This document shows, in pieces, positions 50,768-61,255 of a DNA stretch of 64,000 nt; position 1 is the first letter of the stretch; each line of letters opens with the position of its first letter. The stretch lies in contig JAMDCP010000007.1 in the NCBI GenBank assembly GCA_023489335.1, forward strand, positions 124,001-188,000, in the 5' to 3' direction. The position numbers and the translations under genes are program-made. This stretch comes from Deltaproteobacteria bacterium. GTDB lineage: Bacteria > SZUA-79 > Acidulodesulfobacterales > Acidulodesulfobacteraceae. The notes beneath the pieces are model-generated. The model saw nothing but the letters and a program-made list of their open reading frames with translations. It made no database searches and was not told the DNA's origin.

Positions 50768-52060
50768 TTATCCTTTATTAAGCAAGTTTGCGCTTTCAAC
50801 GGCAAGATTAACAGCCCCCCTGTAAAGTATATAATGCTTATAGCCGTGCCCTATTTCGTCGATTAGCGGAAAGCCTGCCTTAAGCAAGGGTATTCTAAAA
50901 TCTTTAGCATAAAATCCTGCATTGGAATTGGAAACAATCAAATCAACATTCCTGTAATTATCAAGCAAATCTAAATCGCCTTCGTAGAAATTTAAAAATC
51001 TATATTTAATATCATCGCTGAATTTTGTCGATATCCCAACCTTTAAATTTGCGCCCATTTCCGAATAAATCATAGAAAAAGAGTCTAAAAGATCTATGCC
51101 GAGGGCCAGCGCAATATCCTTTCCTAAAAAATAAAAATGAGTATCTAAATAAGCATCCATAAGCTGTCTTCTCTGCCTTTTATATTTTTCGGGAATTTCT
51201 TTACCCGAGAGTTCCGATAAAAGGTCGAAAAGTTTATCGCTATTTTTAAGCCCGCACACATTCGGAAAGTAATATGTCTTTAAACCTGTTAATTCGCTAA
51301 CGGATTTAACCACGCTTCCCAAACTTAAGCCTATAACTATGTTAAATTCGCTATTATGAATATTTTCCATATCCTTAACTCCAAGCCCGTCTGCGGTTGT
51401 CTGTAAATATCCCCTTTCATCGAGGTGGCCGTCTAAGGATAGGCCCAAATCGGGTATCATAACCGGCTTTAAATCAAAATAACCTATGGCTTCCCGGAGT
51501 TCCAAAAAATCCTGGGGAGTAAAAGATACCGGGCAAAAAACATTTACGCTCATTGTTAATTTCTTTGATTTTTTAAATGTTTTATATGGTTCTTTATCCG
51601 AAAAGTCCTCTAACAGCGCCAACATTGCCTGTATATAACCGTCTTCAAGACTGCCCTTGTAATCCGGAGTGCCTGCATAAATGAGCTTTGAAAACGGCAA
51701 ACCTTGTTTTTCTTTAAAATCCCCGATAATGCCGGCAATATCTTCGCCGCTCGTTTCCGTAAGTCCTGATGACGCAATGCCTATAAAATCCGGCTTCATT
51801 TTTTCATAAATATTTTTAATTCCGGATAATAAAAAATCGGTTCCTCCCAGAATTGCTCCATATTCATTTAAAGCCGTAGTAACTATCGGAATGTTTTCAC
51901 GAAAATGCTTTGTCAGCGTTACTTTGTCAAAGCTTGCGCAACCGACAGCCCCGTGCATAAGAACCACCGCATTTTTCAATCCCAGAAAAAAGATTGCCGC
52001 GCCCAGCGATGGACTTGCCTTTAGCGGATTAATTTCGATATTTTTTATCGGATTCATCAT
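50768..52060 (-). CDS. nifN: nitrogenase cofactor biosynthesis protein NifN
   Basis: NPLKASPSLGAAIFFLGLKNAVVLMHGAVGCASF; follows nifE. Confidence 0.93.
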   Translation of the reverse strand: MMNPIKNIEINPLKASPSLGAAIFFLGLKNAVVLMHGAVGCASFDKVTLTKHFRENIPIVTTALNEYGAILGGTDFLLSGIKNIYEKMKPDFIGIASSGLTETSGEDIAGIIGDFKEKQGLPFSKLIYAGTPDYKGSLEDGYIQAMLALLEDFSDKEPYKTFKKSKKLTMSVNVFCPVSFTPQDFLELREAIGYFDLKPVMIPDLGLSLDGHLDERGYLQTTADGLGVKDMENIHNSEFNIVIGLSLGSVVKSVSELTGLKTYYFPNVCGLKNSDKLFDLLSELSGKEIPEKYKRQRRQLMDAYLDTHFYFLGKDIALALGIDLLDSFSMIYSEMGANLKVGISTKFSDDIKYRFLNFYEGDLDLLDNYRNVDLIVSNSNAGFYAKDFRIPLLKAGFPLIDEIGHGYKHYILYRGAVNLAVESANLLNKG

Positions 52061-52064
52061 AGAT

Positions 52065-53426
52065 TTATAAATTTATATTTGATTCCTTTAGCAATTTAAA
52101 CAAAGGATTTTTGAGCTCGAAATAAATCTGCTTAGCCAAAAATTCCATACCCTCATAGGATGTATAAGGATTAAGCCTTTCTTGATTGACATCTAAAAAG
52201 GGTATAAGCGATTTTATTGCGGTATATTGATTCCTTCCGCCTGCGAGTATAATGTCAACCTGCTCCTCCCGCGCTATTTTAATAAGATTGACGGGGTTGC
52301 CGTTATCGAGCATTATTATATTCCCGTTTTTATCGATTTCTTTTATTCTTAGTTTGTCTTCCTCGGTAGATTTTTTTACCCCTGTGGCAATGACCTTCAT
52401 GCCTAAGTCGTTTAAGGCAGATATTAAAGACCAGCTTTTAACGCCGCCGGTATATAAAAGAGCCTTTTTACCCGTTAAAAATCTTTTATACTCATAAATA
52501 TTTTCTTCGGTATTTCTTGTTCTTATTTTGATATATTTTTTCGCGCTGCAGGTGAGTTCATAATCCCCTATCGAGTTTACTATATCCATTATCGTCTTAT
52601 TGGTGGATGTTAAACCGAAAAAAGACCCTTCTATATAAGGAAGCCCGTATTTTTCTTTCATTTTTCTTGCCAAATATATCAAAGCCTTGGAACATACTAC
52701 GACATTAAGTCCCGCCTTGTGGGAATACATTATTTCTTCTATCGTGGAGTCCCCGGTTATGGTTGAAAGAACATTTATGCCAACCTTTTTTAAAGCCTTT
52801 TTTATTAAAAAAAGCTCTCCTTTGATATTATATTCGCCTATTAAATTTATGTTATAATCCGACAATAAATCTATTTCAGGCTCCTTTCTCCCTATAATGT
52901 GGGTAAAAAGGGCATCTCCCGCAATTTTATTGCCAAGATTCTTATTTCCCGAAAACCCCTGTGAAAAAACCGGAACAACGGGAATTTTAAGTTTAGCCGC
53001 AAGTTCCTTGGAAACCCCTTCTATATCTTCCCCCGTCAGCGCCGGCACGCATGTGTTATAAATAAACACCGCTTTCGGTTTAAATCTGTTAAAAACATAA
53101 ATTATACCCTGTCTTAATTTGTCTTCCGAGCCGAAAATGAGGTCGTTTTCATTTATCGCCGTCGTAAAACCGTACATATAATAGTTTTCTCTTTGAGCAG
53201 TTTCGGATGTTCTTTGATTATAGCTATTTCCGAGACAATTTATCGGAGCATGGACTATGTTCAGGGCATCTTTTATCGGACTTAAAACAATATATGCCCC
53301 GTCAAGCGCGCACCCGCCGGTCGAAGAACCCGGCGTCGCCGTTTTACAGGCTTTTTTATCCTTTGCAACGCCGTTATGTTCGCAGGCAGGCTCGTCAAAA
53401 TATTCTTCCTTGGCTGTAATGCGCAT
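52065..53426 (-). CDS. nifE: nitrogenase cofactor biosynthesis protein NifE
   Basis: GGCALDGAYIVLSPIKDALNIVHAPINCLGNSYNQR; GGVKSWSLISALNDLGM. Confidence 0.94.
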   Translation of the reverse strand: MRITAKEEYFDEPACEHNGVAKDKKACKTATPGSSTGGCALDGAYIVLSPIKDALNIVHAPINCLGNSYNQRTSETAQRENYYMYGFTTAINENDLIFGSEDKLRQGIIYVFNRFKPKAVFIYNTCVPALTGEDIEGVSKELAAKLKIPVVPVFSQGFSGNKNLGNKIAGDALFTHIIGRKEPEIDLLSDYNINLIGEYNIKGELFLIKKALKKVGINVLSTITGDSTIEEIMYSHKAGLNVVVCSKALIYLARKMKEKYGLPYIEGSFFGLTSTNKTIMDIVNSIGDYELTCSAKKYIKIRTRNTEENIYEYKRFLTGKKALLYTGGVKSWSLISALNDLGMKVIATGVKKSTEEDKLRIKEIDKNGNIIMLDNGNPVNLIKIAREEQVDIILAGGRNQYTAIKSLIPFLDVNQERLNPYTSYEGMEFLAKQIYFELKNPLFKLLKESNINL

Positions 53427-53475
53427 TTTGTACCACTTCCTTTGATTTTTTATATTATTACAAATTTATTATAAT

Positions 53476-54903
53476 TTACCTCAGAAGCTCAAAATGGGCA
53501 TCATCACTGGTATCATCCAAAATATCCAAAAATTTATTAACTATCCATGTGGTCAGGTTGATAACCCCGCTATATCCGTAAAGCGGATAGCGATGAATAT
53601 TGACCCTGTCAAAGATAGGATAGCCGAGCCTGATATGAGGAATTTTAGCGTCTCTTGCGGCAAATTTACCGTGGGACGGTCCCAAAAGCATATCGACCGG
53701 CCCTGTCATAATTAAAGACCTTAAGTGCCATAAATCCTTGTCGATATAAACTTCTCCCCTGCTTTCGGAATACCTGCCGAATAAGTCTTCTATCTCTTGC
53801 TTGAATTCTTCCGTGCCGTTGGAACATAAGACATATTTTGGAATCCCCCCCATTTCAAGGAGATAACTCGTTAATCCCATGAGCATATCCGGGTCGCCGA
53901 ATATGGCAAATTTTTTTCCATGAATATATTGCTGGGCATCCGTCATAGAGTCTATTGCCTTGCCCCTTTCGTCTTCAAGTTCTTTAGGAACTTCCTTGCC
54001 GGAAAGTTCGGAAAGCGTCATTAAAAATTCATCGGTATAATTTATTCCGATAGGACTTTTGACAACCCTAACCTCTTGCCCAAATTTTTCGGATAATGTT
54101 GCCGCCGTCTTTTTTGTCGAAAATTTCTGGAGAGCGACAGTAGTTTTATTGTTCACGCAATTTTTAACATCCTCAAGTTTTGTGGCACCGTCGGGATAGA
54201 GTTTATACTCCCCGTTTAAAGGGCTGTCCAATGTATTAGAATAGTCTGCCAAAACAAGGTGGCTTATTCCGAAAATTTTTAAAATCCTCTTAATCTCGTT
54301 AATATTGCCGATAGTTGTGTCAAAACCGGGAATTATGTTTATCGTATCCGATTTATCTGCTTCGGACTTTTTACCGAGAGTCTCTATTATCGAGTTAAGC
54401 ATACTGTCGTAACCCTCAAGATGAGAGCCTACAAAACTCGGCGTATTTGCATACGGAGCCGCTATATCTTCGGCCAGATACCCCTTTTCTCTGGCGCCGC
54501 CCACTATCGAACCAAGGTCGTCGCCGATAATTTCGGACATACAGGTGGTAGATATCGCAAACATCTTCGGCTTATATAAAGCCGTGGCATTTTTAAACCC
54601 CTCGAACCCGTTCGCCTGTCCTCCGAAAACCGCCCCGTCCTCCGTTAAAGACGTGCAAACCCCTGCAATCGGCTCCCTGAAATGACGGGATAAGTTATTT
54701 CTATAATATGCGACGCATCCGTGGGAACCGTGAACAAACGGCATCGTATTTTCAAAGCCTGCCGCGCATAACACTGCCCCGAGCGGCTGGCAGGCTCTTT
54801 CCGGATTTATTACTATAGCCTTTCTATTAAAGTTTTTTTCTTTATATTCTTCGGTATTCATCCAATCTTTTATCTTTTTAACCTCTTCTTTTTCCATAAT
54901 CAA
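53476..54903 (-). CDS. nifK: nitrogenase MoFe protein beta subunit
   Basis: INPERACQPLGAVLCAAGFENTMPFVHGSHGCVAYYRNNLSRHFREP. Confidence 0.97.
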   Translation of the reverse strand: MIMEKEEVKKIKDWMNTEEYKEKNFNRKAIVINPERACQPLGAVLCAAGFENTMPFVHGSHGCVAYYRNNLSRHFREPIAGVCTSLTEDGAVFGGQANGFEGFKNATALYKPKMFAISTTCMSEIIGDDLGSIVGGAREKGYLAEDIAAPYANTPSFVGSHLEGYDSMLNSIIETLGKKSEADKSDTINIIPGFDTTIGNINEIKRILKIFGISHLVLADYSNTLDSPLNGEYKLYPDGATKLEDVKNCVNNKTTVALQKFSTKKTAATLSEKFGQEVRVVKSPIGINYTDEFLMTLSELSGKEVPKELEDERGKAIDSMTDAQQYIHGKKFAIFGDPDMLMGLTSYLLEMGGIPKYVLCSNGTEEFKQEIEDLFGRYSESRGEVYIDKDLWHLRSLIMTGPVDMLLGPSHGKFAARDAKIPHIRLGYPIFDRVNIHRYPLYGYSGVINLTTWIVNKFLDILDDTSDDAHFELLR

Positions 54904-54948
54904 ACCTCCCTATATTTTAATTTTTCTAATAATCTACCAAAATGCCAT

Positions 54949-55004
54949 TGTCATTCCCGCCTCAGATTGCTTCGCTGCGCTCGCAATGACGCTGTTCCGT
55001 CATT
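54949..55004. repeat. REP/BIME-like element between nifD and nifK
   Basis: Minus strand GTCATTGCGAGCGCAGCGAAGCAATCTGAGGCGGGAATGAC; its first base overlaps the nifD stop codon region. Confidence 0.75.
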
Positions 55005-56436
55005 TTTTCCATAACGGCTTAACTAATTTCCATGTCGGGCTGTTTACCGCCAGGTCCATATCCCTTGCAAATATTTCAAAGCCGTCGTAGCCGTGATAAG
55101 GCCCGGAATAATCCCATGAGTGCATCTGCCTGAAAGGTATCCCCATTTTCTGAAAAACATATTTTTCTTTTATGCCGGAGGCGACCAAATCAGGCTTAAG
55201 CCTGTTTGCAAGCTCGACAAATTCGTATTCGTTCATATCGTCGGCAATAATAGCTCCGTCTTCCAGTTCTTTTGTCGTTCTTTCATAATCATCGCTATGG
55301 GCAAATTCATATGCCGCAGATACAACCTTCATCCCTAAATCTTCATATGCTCCTACTATATGACGGGGCCTTAAACCTCCGACTAATATCATTACTTTTT
55401 TGCCTTCCAATCTCGGCCTGTATTTATCGATAACTTCCTGCATTTTAGGTTCGTATGCCTTAATAACCTCTTCGGATTTTGCCTGAATATTTTCGTCGAA
55501 TAATTTTGCGATATTTCTGATGCTTTCTTTTATTTTGGTGGGACCGAAGAAATTATATTCAATCCATGGAATACCGAACTTTTCCTCGAAATGCCTTGCG
55601 ATATAATTCATCGACCTGTAACAATGCAGAAGGTTATAGTTTACTCCGTGGGTTATCTTCATTTCCTCTATGGAACCGTCTCCCGACCAGTGTGCAACGA
55701 CATTTAAACCCATTTCTTTAAATATTTTCATCGACGACCAGACATCCCCGCCTATATTATAATCGCCGAGTACTGCGACATCATACGGCGTTTTTTTGCT
55801 TTCATCTATTTCGCCTTTTCCGACGACAAAATCCCTTATAGTATCGTTTGCTATGTGATGCCCCAAAGACTGGCTTACTCCCCTGAAACCTTCGCATCTC
55901 ACTGGAATTACCGGAATCTTTATTTCGCCTTCCATTTTTTTCGCCACAGCCTCGATATCGTCGCCTATTAAGCCTATCGGGCATTCCGAATCTATAACTA
56001 TGCCTTTTGCCGACGGAAAGAGTTCGTGCAGCTCTTTAATTGCCTGTTCCAATTTTTTATCGCCGCCAAAAACTATATCCCTTTCCTTAAAATCCGTGGT
56101 GAATTGAAAAGACACGAAGTTTTCGACCCCGGGCTCGCCGTTAGCCAGATTTCTTCTTGTGCCCCAGCTGTACATTCCGCATCCTATCGGACCGTGGCTT
56201 ATATTAATAACGTCTTTAACCGGTCCCCAGACGACGCCCTTTGAACCTGCGTAGGCGCATCCTCTCGGAGTCATAACGCCCGGAAGTGATTTAACATTCG
56301 ATTTTGCCACGCAGCTCCCGCAGGTCTCTTTATTATTTACGGCGAAATGTTCTTTTCTGTTTTTCTTCGCCTTTTCGGAATAGACATTAAGAATATCCTC
56401 CACTATTTCTTCGCTCTTTTTAAAGTCAACAGCCAT
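55000..56436 (-). CDS. nifD: nitrogenase MoFe protein alpha subunit
   Basis: [60 protein letters not shown]. Confidence 0.97.
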   Translation of the reverse strand: MAVDFKKSEEIVEDILNVYSEKAKKNRKEHFAVNNKETCGSCVAKSNVKSLPGVMTPRGCAYAGSKGVVWGPVKDVINISHGPIGCGMYSWGTRRNLANGEPGVENFVSFQFTTDFKERDIVFGGDKKLEQAIKELHELFPSAKGIVIDSECPIGLIGDDIEAVAKKMEGEIKIPVIPVRCEGFRGVSQSLGHHIANDTIRDFVVGKGEIDESKKTPYDVAVLGDYNIGGDVWSSMKIFKEMGLNVVAHWSGDGSIEEMKITHGVNYNLLHCYRSMNYIARHFEEKFGIPWIEYNFFGPTKIKESIRNIAKLFDENIQAKSEEVIKAYEPKMQEVIDKYRPRLEGKKVMILVGGLRPRHIVGAYEDLGMKVVSAAYEFAHSDDYERTTKELEDGAIIADDMNEYEFVELANRLKPDLVASGIKEKYVFQKMGIPFRQMHSWDYSGPYHGYDGFEIFARDMDLAVNSPTWKLVKPLWKK

Positions 56437-56473
56437 CTTGCCTCCTCAATATTTATTATTTTTTTTGATTGCG

Positions 56474-56770
56474 CTATTTTGTGAGCGGCGCAAATTTATG
56501 TAAATGCATCGTCTTATTTTTAGGGCAGACCTTTTCGCAGGACATATCGCCGATACAATCATCCATGCTTTCTATTCTAACAATCATCTTATCCCCGTCG
56601 TCTTCAAACATATAAACGCCGCCCGGACAAACCTTAATACATCTGCCGCACGATATGCAGTTTTCATGATCGAATTCTACCAAAAAATGCGGGACCCATT
56701 TTCCGCCCGACCGGCGCGGCGCATTGACATAATTATCGATATTGCCGGTAAATCCATCCATGATACTCAT
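56474..56770 (-). CDS. nif-associated ferredoxin (ferredoxin III / FdxB-like)
   Basis: ENCISCGRCIKVCPGGVYMFED...DDCIGDMSCEKVCPKNKTMH. Confidence 0.85.
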   Translation of the reverse strand: MSIMDGFTGNIDNYVNAPRRSGGKWVPHFLVEFDHENCISCGRCIKVCPGGVYMFEDDGDKMIVRIESMDDCIGDMSCEKVCPKNKTMHLHKFAPLTK

Positions 56771-56789
56771 TGCTATTTTTCCTCCTTTG

Positions 56790-57647
56790 TCAAAAATTCT
56801 TAGATATTCTTATTCTTAAATCGAGTCCGTCTGTTTTTATATCGGAAAACCTTACTAAGCCGGCTTTTGATAGATATTTATCATAATCTTCCATGTCTAA
56901 AGAGCAATTTAGCTTGCGTTTTAAAGACCTTGCCTTTTGGGGATTCATATGCTTTGTAAGCATGCTAAATTCGCCATCCGGAATTTCTTTTCTAAACTCG
57001 TATATTAAAATCTCGCCGTTATCCGCCAGGACCCTGAACATTTCTTTTAGGGAGTTTAGCTTATCGTCTAAGCATTTAAATGTCCCTTTGAGGATAATTA
57101 AATTAAAACTGTCATTTTCGAAAGGGAGGTTTGCGCTATCCGCAATCATATATTGAAGCCCGCAATTATAATTATAGTAATCTGTATAACCCGCTTCCGG
57201 CCCAGGCATTTTAAACGTTATATCGTTAATTTCATATGCAAAATGTTGGGCATAATCCATTTTCGACAAATTTAGCCGCAGCATATCTCCTCCGCTTGCG
57301 CGTTTTGAAAAGCATGCCTTTTCAGCAAACGGAGATGCGGGAGGGTTTTTTTTAAAAACCTTATTTGCATGATTTATCATCGTAATAGATTTATCCACCC
57401 CAAAAACAAAAGCGCCCGGCAATACCTCGCTGATTCTTCTTGCTATATAACCGGGACCGCAGCCGAGATCTAAAACACTGTATGGAATATATGGAATATT
57501 GTTTAAAATTTTATCGACAAACGGCGCATAGTCCTCCTCCATTTTTATTTTGGTATCGCTTGTCGCAATATAAAGCTCTTCATCCTGAGAAAAACTAAGG
57601 CTTTTCGAGAGCTTGCATCCTAACACGGCATCTTCTTGCGTTTGCAT
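56790..57647 (-). CDS. class I SAM-dependent methyltransferase within the nif operon
   Basis: VLDLGCGPGYIARRISEVLPGAFVFGVDKS...LPFENDSFNLIILKGTFK; overlaps nifB 3' end by 28 nt. Confidence 0.85.
   Translation of the reverse strand: MQTQEDAVLGCKLSKSLSFSQDEELYIATSDTKIKMEEDYAPFVDKILNNIPYIPYSVLDLGCGPGYIARRISEVLPGAFVFGVDKSITMINHANKVFKKNPPASPFAEKACFSKRASGGDMLRLNLSKMDYAQHFAYEINDITFKMPGPEAGYTDYYNYNCGLQYMIADSANLPFENDSFNLIILKGTFKCLDDKLNSLKEMFRVLADNGEILIYEFRKEIPDGEFSMLTKHMNPQKARSLKRKLNCSLDMEDYDKYLSKAGLVRFSDIKTDGLDLRIRISKNF
57281..57345. repeat. nested palindromic element inserted in frame in methyltransferase ORF
   Basis: ATCTCCTCCGCTTGCGCGTTTTGAAAAGCATGCCTTTTCAGCAAACGGAGAT; encodes PPASPFAEKACFSKRASGG. 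Confidence 0.75.
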
Positions 57648-58531
57648 CCTGATTCCCCCTCCTGTTCACTCAGTTTTTTGCTTAAATCTTCGTTTAAAAG
57701 CCCGGCGGCGTCGGACCTGCATTGTCTGCAATGGCTCATTATATTTATACCTTCAAGCCCGTCCGTAATGCCGATGACATCTCTCCTGCTTGCCCCTTTT
57801 ACGCCAATTTTATAAAAATAAGATTTTTCGGCAGGTATCATAGGCATAACATTAAACAGATATACGCCTAATTTTTTAACCGCTTCCGATAGCGCTTTCA
57901 TATGAAAGTCGTTAATGCCGGGTATAAGAACCGAATTTATTTTTATCGTAAATCCCATTTTTACCGCCTTTTCTATTCCCTCTATCTGCCGTTCCAATAA
58001 GAGTCCCGCGGCATCCTTTCCCGTATAGGAGGCGCCGTTATAATTAACATAACTGTAAATCTTTGCGGCGATAGACTCGTCTATTGCGTTAAGCGTTACG
58101 GTTATAAAATTAACGCCCTTATCTTTAAGCTCGTTTAAGTTGTCGGCCAAATTTAAACCGTTTGTGCTCATGCACAGGATAATCTCCGGAAACTCTCTTG
58201 TAATAAGTTCAAATGTTTTCATCGTATTGCGGGGCTCGGCTAAGCTGTCGCCCGGACCTGCGACTGCGGCGACGCTTATATCGTTAAAAAGGCTTTTAAC
58301 CTCATATATTCTTTTAACCGCATCTTCCGGTGTAAGCAAACCCGATGTTACCCCCGGCCTTGATTCATTTGGGCAGTCATAATCCCTGTGGCAATAGTTG
58401 CAGGAGATGTTGCATGATTTTGCAACAGGCAAATGAACCCTGCCAAAGTGTTTAGACGCTTCTTTGCTAAAACAGGGATGTTTCTCTATTGAATTCTTAT
58501 TCTTATTTAATCTAAAACCCTCTGTATTCAT
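57620..58531 (-). CDS. nifB: radical SAM nitrogenase cofactor biosynthesis protein NifB (no NifX domain)
   Basis: HPCFSKEASKHFGRVHLPVAKSCNISCNYCHRDYDCPNESRPGVTS; AVAGPGDSLAEP. Confidence 0.95.
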   Translation of the reverse strand: MNTEGFRLNKNKNSIEKHPCFSKEASKHFGRVHLPVAKSCNISCNYCHRDYDCPNESRPGVTSGLLTPEDAVKRIYEVKSLFNDISVAAVAGPGDSLAEPRNTMKTFELITREFPEIILCMSTNGLNLADNLNELKDKGVNFITVTLNAIDESIAAKIYSYVNYNGASYTGKDAAGLLLERQIEGIEKAVKMGFTIKINSVLIPGINDFHMKALSEAVKKLGVYLFNVMPMIPAEKSYFYKIGVKGASRRDVIGITDGLEGINIMSHCRQCRSDAAGLLNEDLSKKLSEQEGESGCKRKKMPC

Positions 58532-58574
58532 ATATGATTACCTTTTAGATTGCCTTAAAAAATATTTACCCTGT

Positions 58575-58610
58575 AACTCCCCTCTTCCAAAAGGGGTGGT
58601 TGTTGTTTCT
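58575..58610. repeat. degenerate half-copy of the AATTCCCC repeat
   Basis: TAACTCCCCTCTTCCAAAAGGGGTGGTTG, directly upstream of full copy C. Confidence 0.5.
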
Positions 58611-58638
58611 CCACCGGTTGCGCTAGTAATAACCCGAT

Positions 58639-58701
58639 AATTCCCCTTTTTTCAAAAGGGGTGTCATTTTGCCAAGGCAAAATGACGGGGTATTTATAAT
58701 A
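58639..58701. repeat. repeat copy C of the AATTCCCC...GACGGGGTATTTATAA family
   Basis: AATTCCCCTTTTTTCAAAAGGGGT + core GTCATTTTGCCAAGGCAAAATGAC + GGGGTATTTATAA. Confidence 0.85.
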
Positions 58702-58738
58702 AATTTCTTTTTTCTATTTCCCCTTCCCTTCCTTAAAA

Positions 58739-59708
<970 letters not shown>

Positions 59709-59714
<6 letters not shown>

Positions 59715-59741
59715 CATCGCCACAAGCGCCCACTTGCGCTT
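59709..59741 (-). promoter_or_regulatory. tandem hairpins upstream of/overlapping the nifH leader terminator; candidate ANTAR target
   Basis: P1 AAGCGC-AAGTGG-GCGCTT (59724-59741), P2 TGGCG-ATGA-CGCCA (59709-59722); P2 shares 6 nt with terminator stem. Confidence 0.65.
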
Positions 59742-59858
59742 TTATTTACTTTTAATTTTAAAATTTTAAAGTAAGTTAAATAATAAACTCCTTTTTATTT
59801 TTTTAATTTTGATTTTAAATTTTATTTAATTTAATTAATTTATTTTATTTAAATTAAG

Positions 59859-59874
59859 AGCAATTTTCATGCCA
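59859..59874 (-). promoter_or_regulatory. sigma54-like promoter for nifH
   Basis: Minus: TGGCATGAAAATTGCT, GG-N10-GC. Confidence 0.75.
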
Positions 59875-59965
59875 TAACTTTTGTTTAATAGTCATCTATA
59901 ATCATAATGGTTTATCCACCCCTTTTTTAATCTGGTATCGTAATTTAATTTGCTTATTTTTTAGT

Positions 59966-59995
59966 CATAGTTTGATTAAATATACGGCAACTATG
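59966..59995. promoter_or_regulatory. inverted repeat between divergent nifH/nifV promoters, candidate shared activator site
   Basis: CATAGTT-N16-AACTATG; ~100 bp from both sigma54-like sites. Confidence 0.45.
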
Positions 59996-60080
59996 CAAAC
60001 TTTTAATATTATCTATAAAAACTTTAAATGGATATAAGTAAAAAGGCACTTTATAATATGTCGAGTTTTAACAGGTTTTC

Positions 60081-60096
60081 TGGCATAGAATATGCT
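60081..60096 (+). promoter_or_regulatory. sigma54-like promoter for nifV
   Basis: TGGCATAGAATATGCT, GG-N10-GC. Confidence 0.6.
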
Positions 60097-60108
60097 TTTT
60101 AATTTAAT

Positions 60109-61248
60109 ATGAAAAAAATTATTATCAACGATACGACATTACGGGACGGGGAACAAACAGCAGGGATTGTTTTTGGGGTAGATGAAAAATTGCTGATTGC
60201 CAAAATGCTTGACGAGATAGGTGTGGATGAGATAGAAGCAGGCATTCCGGTAATGGGTGGAGCCGAAAAATTAGCAATTAAAAAGATAAACGGGCTGGGG
60301 TTGAATGCAAAAATAGTTGGTTGGAACAGGGCTAAGCCGGAAGATATTTACGCATCGTTAGATATTGGGCTTAAATTTATCCATATATCAATTCCCGTTT
60401 CCCAAATTCATATGGAATATAAATTAAAAAAAGATTTTCAATATATTAAAAATCGCCTCATCGATATTCTAAGGATACTGAATAAAGAAGGAGTAAAATA
60501 TTCCGTGGGCGGCGAAGATTCATCAAGGGCCGCGGAAGGCACTATTATCGAGATAATAAAAATCGCTAAAGAGGAGGGGGCTTATAAATATAGATATTCT
60601 GATACCGTAGGGATGCTTAATCCGTTAAAAACCTTCGAAAATATAAAAAAAATAACATCGTTATTTAAAGGCATAATAATAGAAATTCACACCCATAACG
60701 ACTTCGGCATGGCTTCCGCAAATTCGGTTGCCGCTTTAGCGGCAGGGGCTGATTCTTTATCCGGCAGTATATCCGGAATTGGCGAAAGAGCTGGAAATTG
60801 CGCATTGGAAGAGGTAATCGCGTATTTAAATTTTATAGAAAATAAAAAAATTAAATTCGATTTTATAAAGGCAAAAAATTTGGCAAAATTTATATCGAAG
60901 ATAACAAAAAGGCCAATCCCTGTTTATAAGCCAATCTTCGGCAAAAATATCTTTTACCATGAAGCAGGAATTCATACCGATGGAATATTAAAAAACCCTA
61001 TAAATTATGAAGCCTATCCGCCCGAATATGCAGGGACTAAAAGAAAACTCTTAATAGGAAAACATAGCGGTTCCGCAGCAATCAAATATAAGCTGAATAA
61101 AATGGGGCTTCAAATGAATAACGAGGATGCCAAAAATATTCTCGATATTGTGAAAGCAGAGTCGGTTAAATTAAAAAGATGCTTAACGGATAAAGAGATT
61201 GAATCCATTTATAACGATTATAATAATAGGTATATAACAGGTATATAA
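60109..61248 (+). CDS. nifV: homocitrate synthase
   Basis: INDTTLRDGEQTAGIVF; EIHTHNDFGMASANSVAALAAGAD; divergent from nifH. Confidence 0.9.
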   Translation: MKKIIINDTTLRDGEQTAGIVFGVDEKLLIAKMLDEIGVDEIEAGIPVMGGAEKLAIKKINGLGLNAKIVGWNRAKPEDIYASLDIGLKFIHISIPVSQIHMEYKLKKDFQYIKNRLIDILRILNKEGVKYSVGGEDSSRAAEGTIIEIIKIAKEEGAYKYRYSDTVGMLNPLKTFENIKKITSLFKGIIIEIHTHNDFGMASANSVAALAAGADSLSGSISGIGERAGNCALEEVIAYLNFIENKKIKFDFIKAKNLAKFISKITKRPIPVYKPIFGKNIFYHEAGIHTDGILKNPINYEAYPPEYAGTKRKLLIGKHSGSAAIKYKLNKMGLQMNNEDAKNILDIVKAESVKLKRCLTDKEIESIYNDYNNRYITGI

Positions 61249-61255
61249 ATAGTTA

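Noticed and set aside
59724-59741. Calling the nifH leader a proven canonical ANTAR two-hairpin element
   Set aside because: The loops AAGUGG and AUGA do not show the exact A1/G4 hexaloop pattern I remember, so it is kept as a candidate only.
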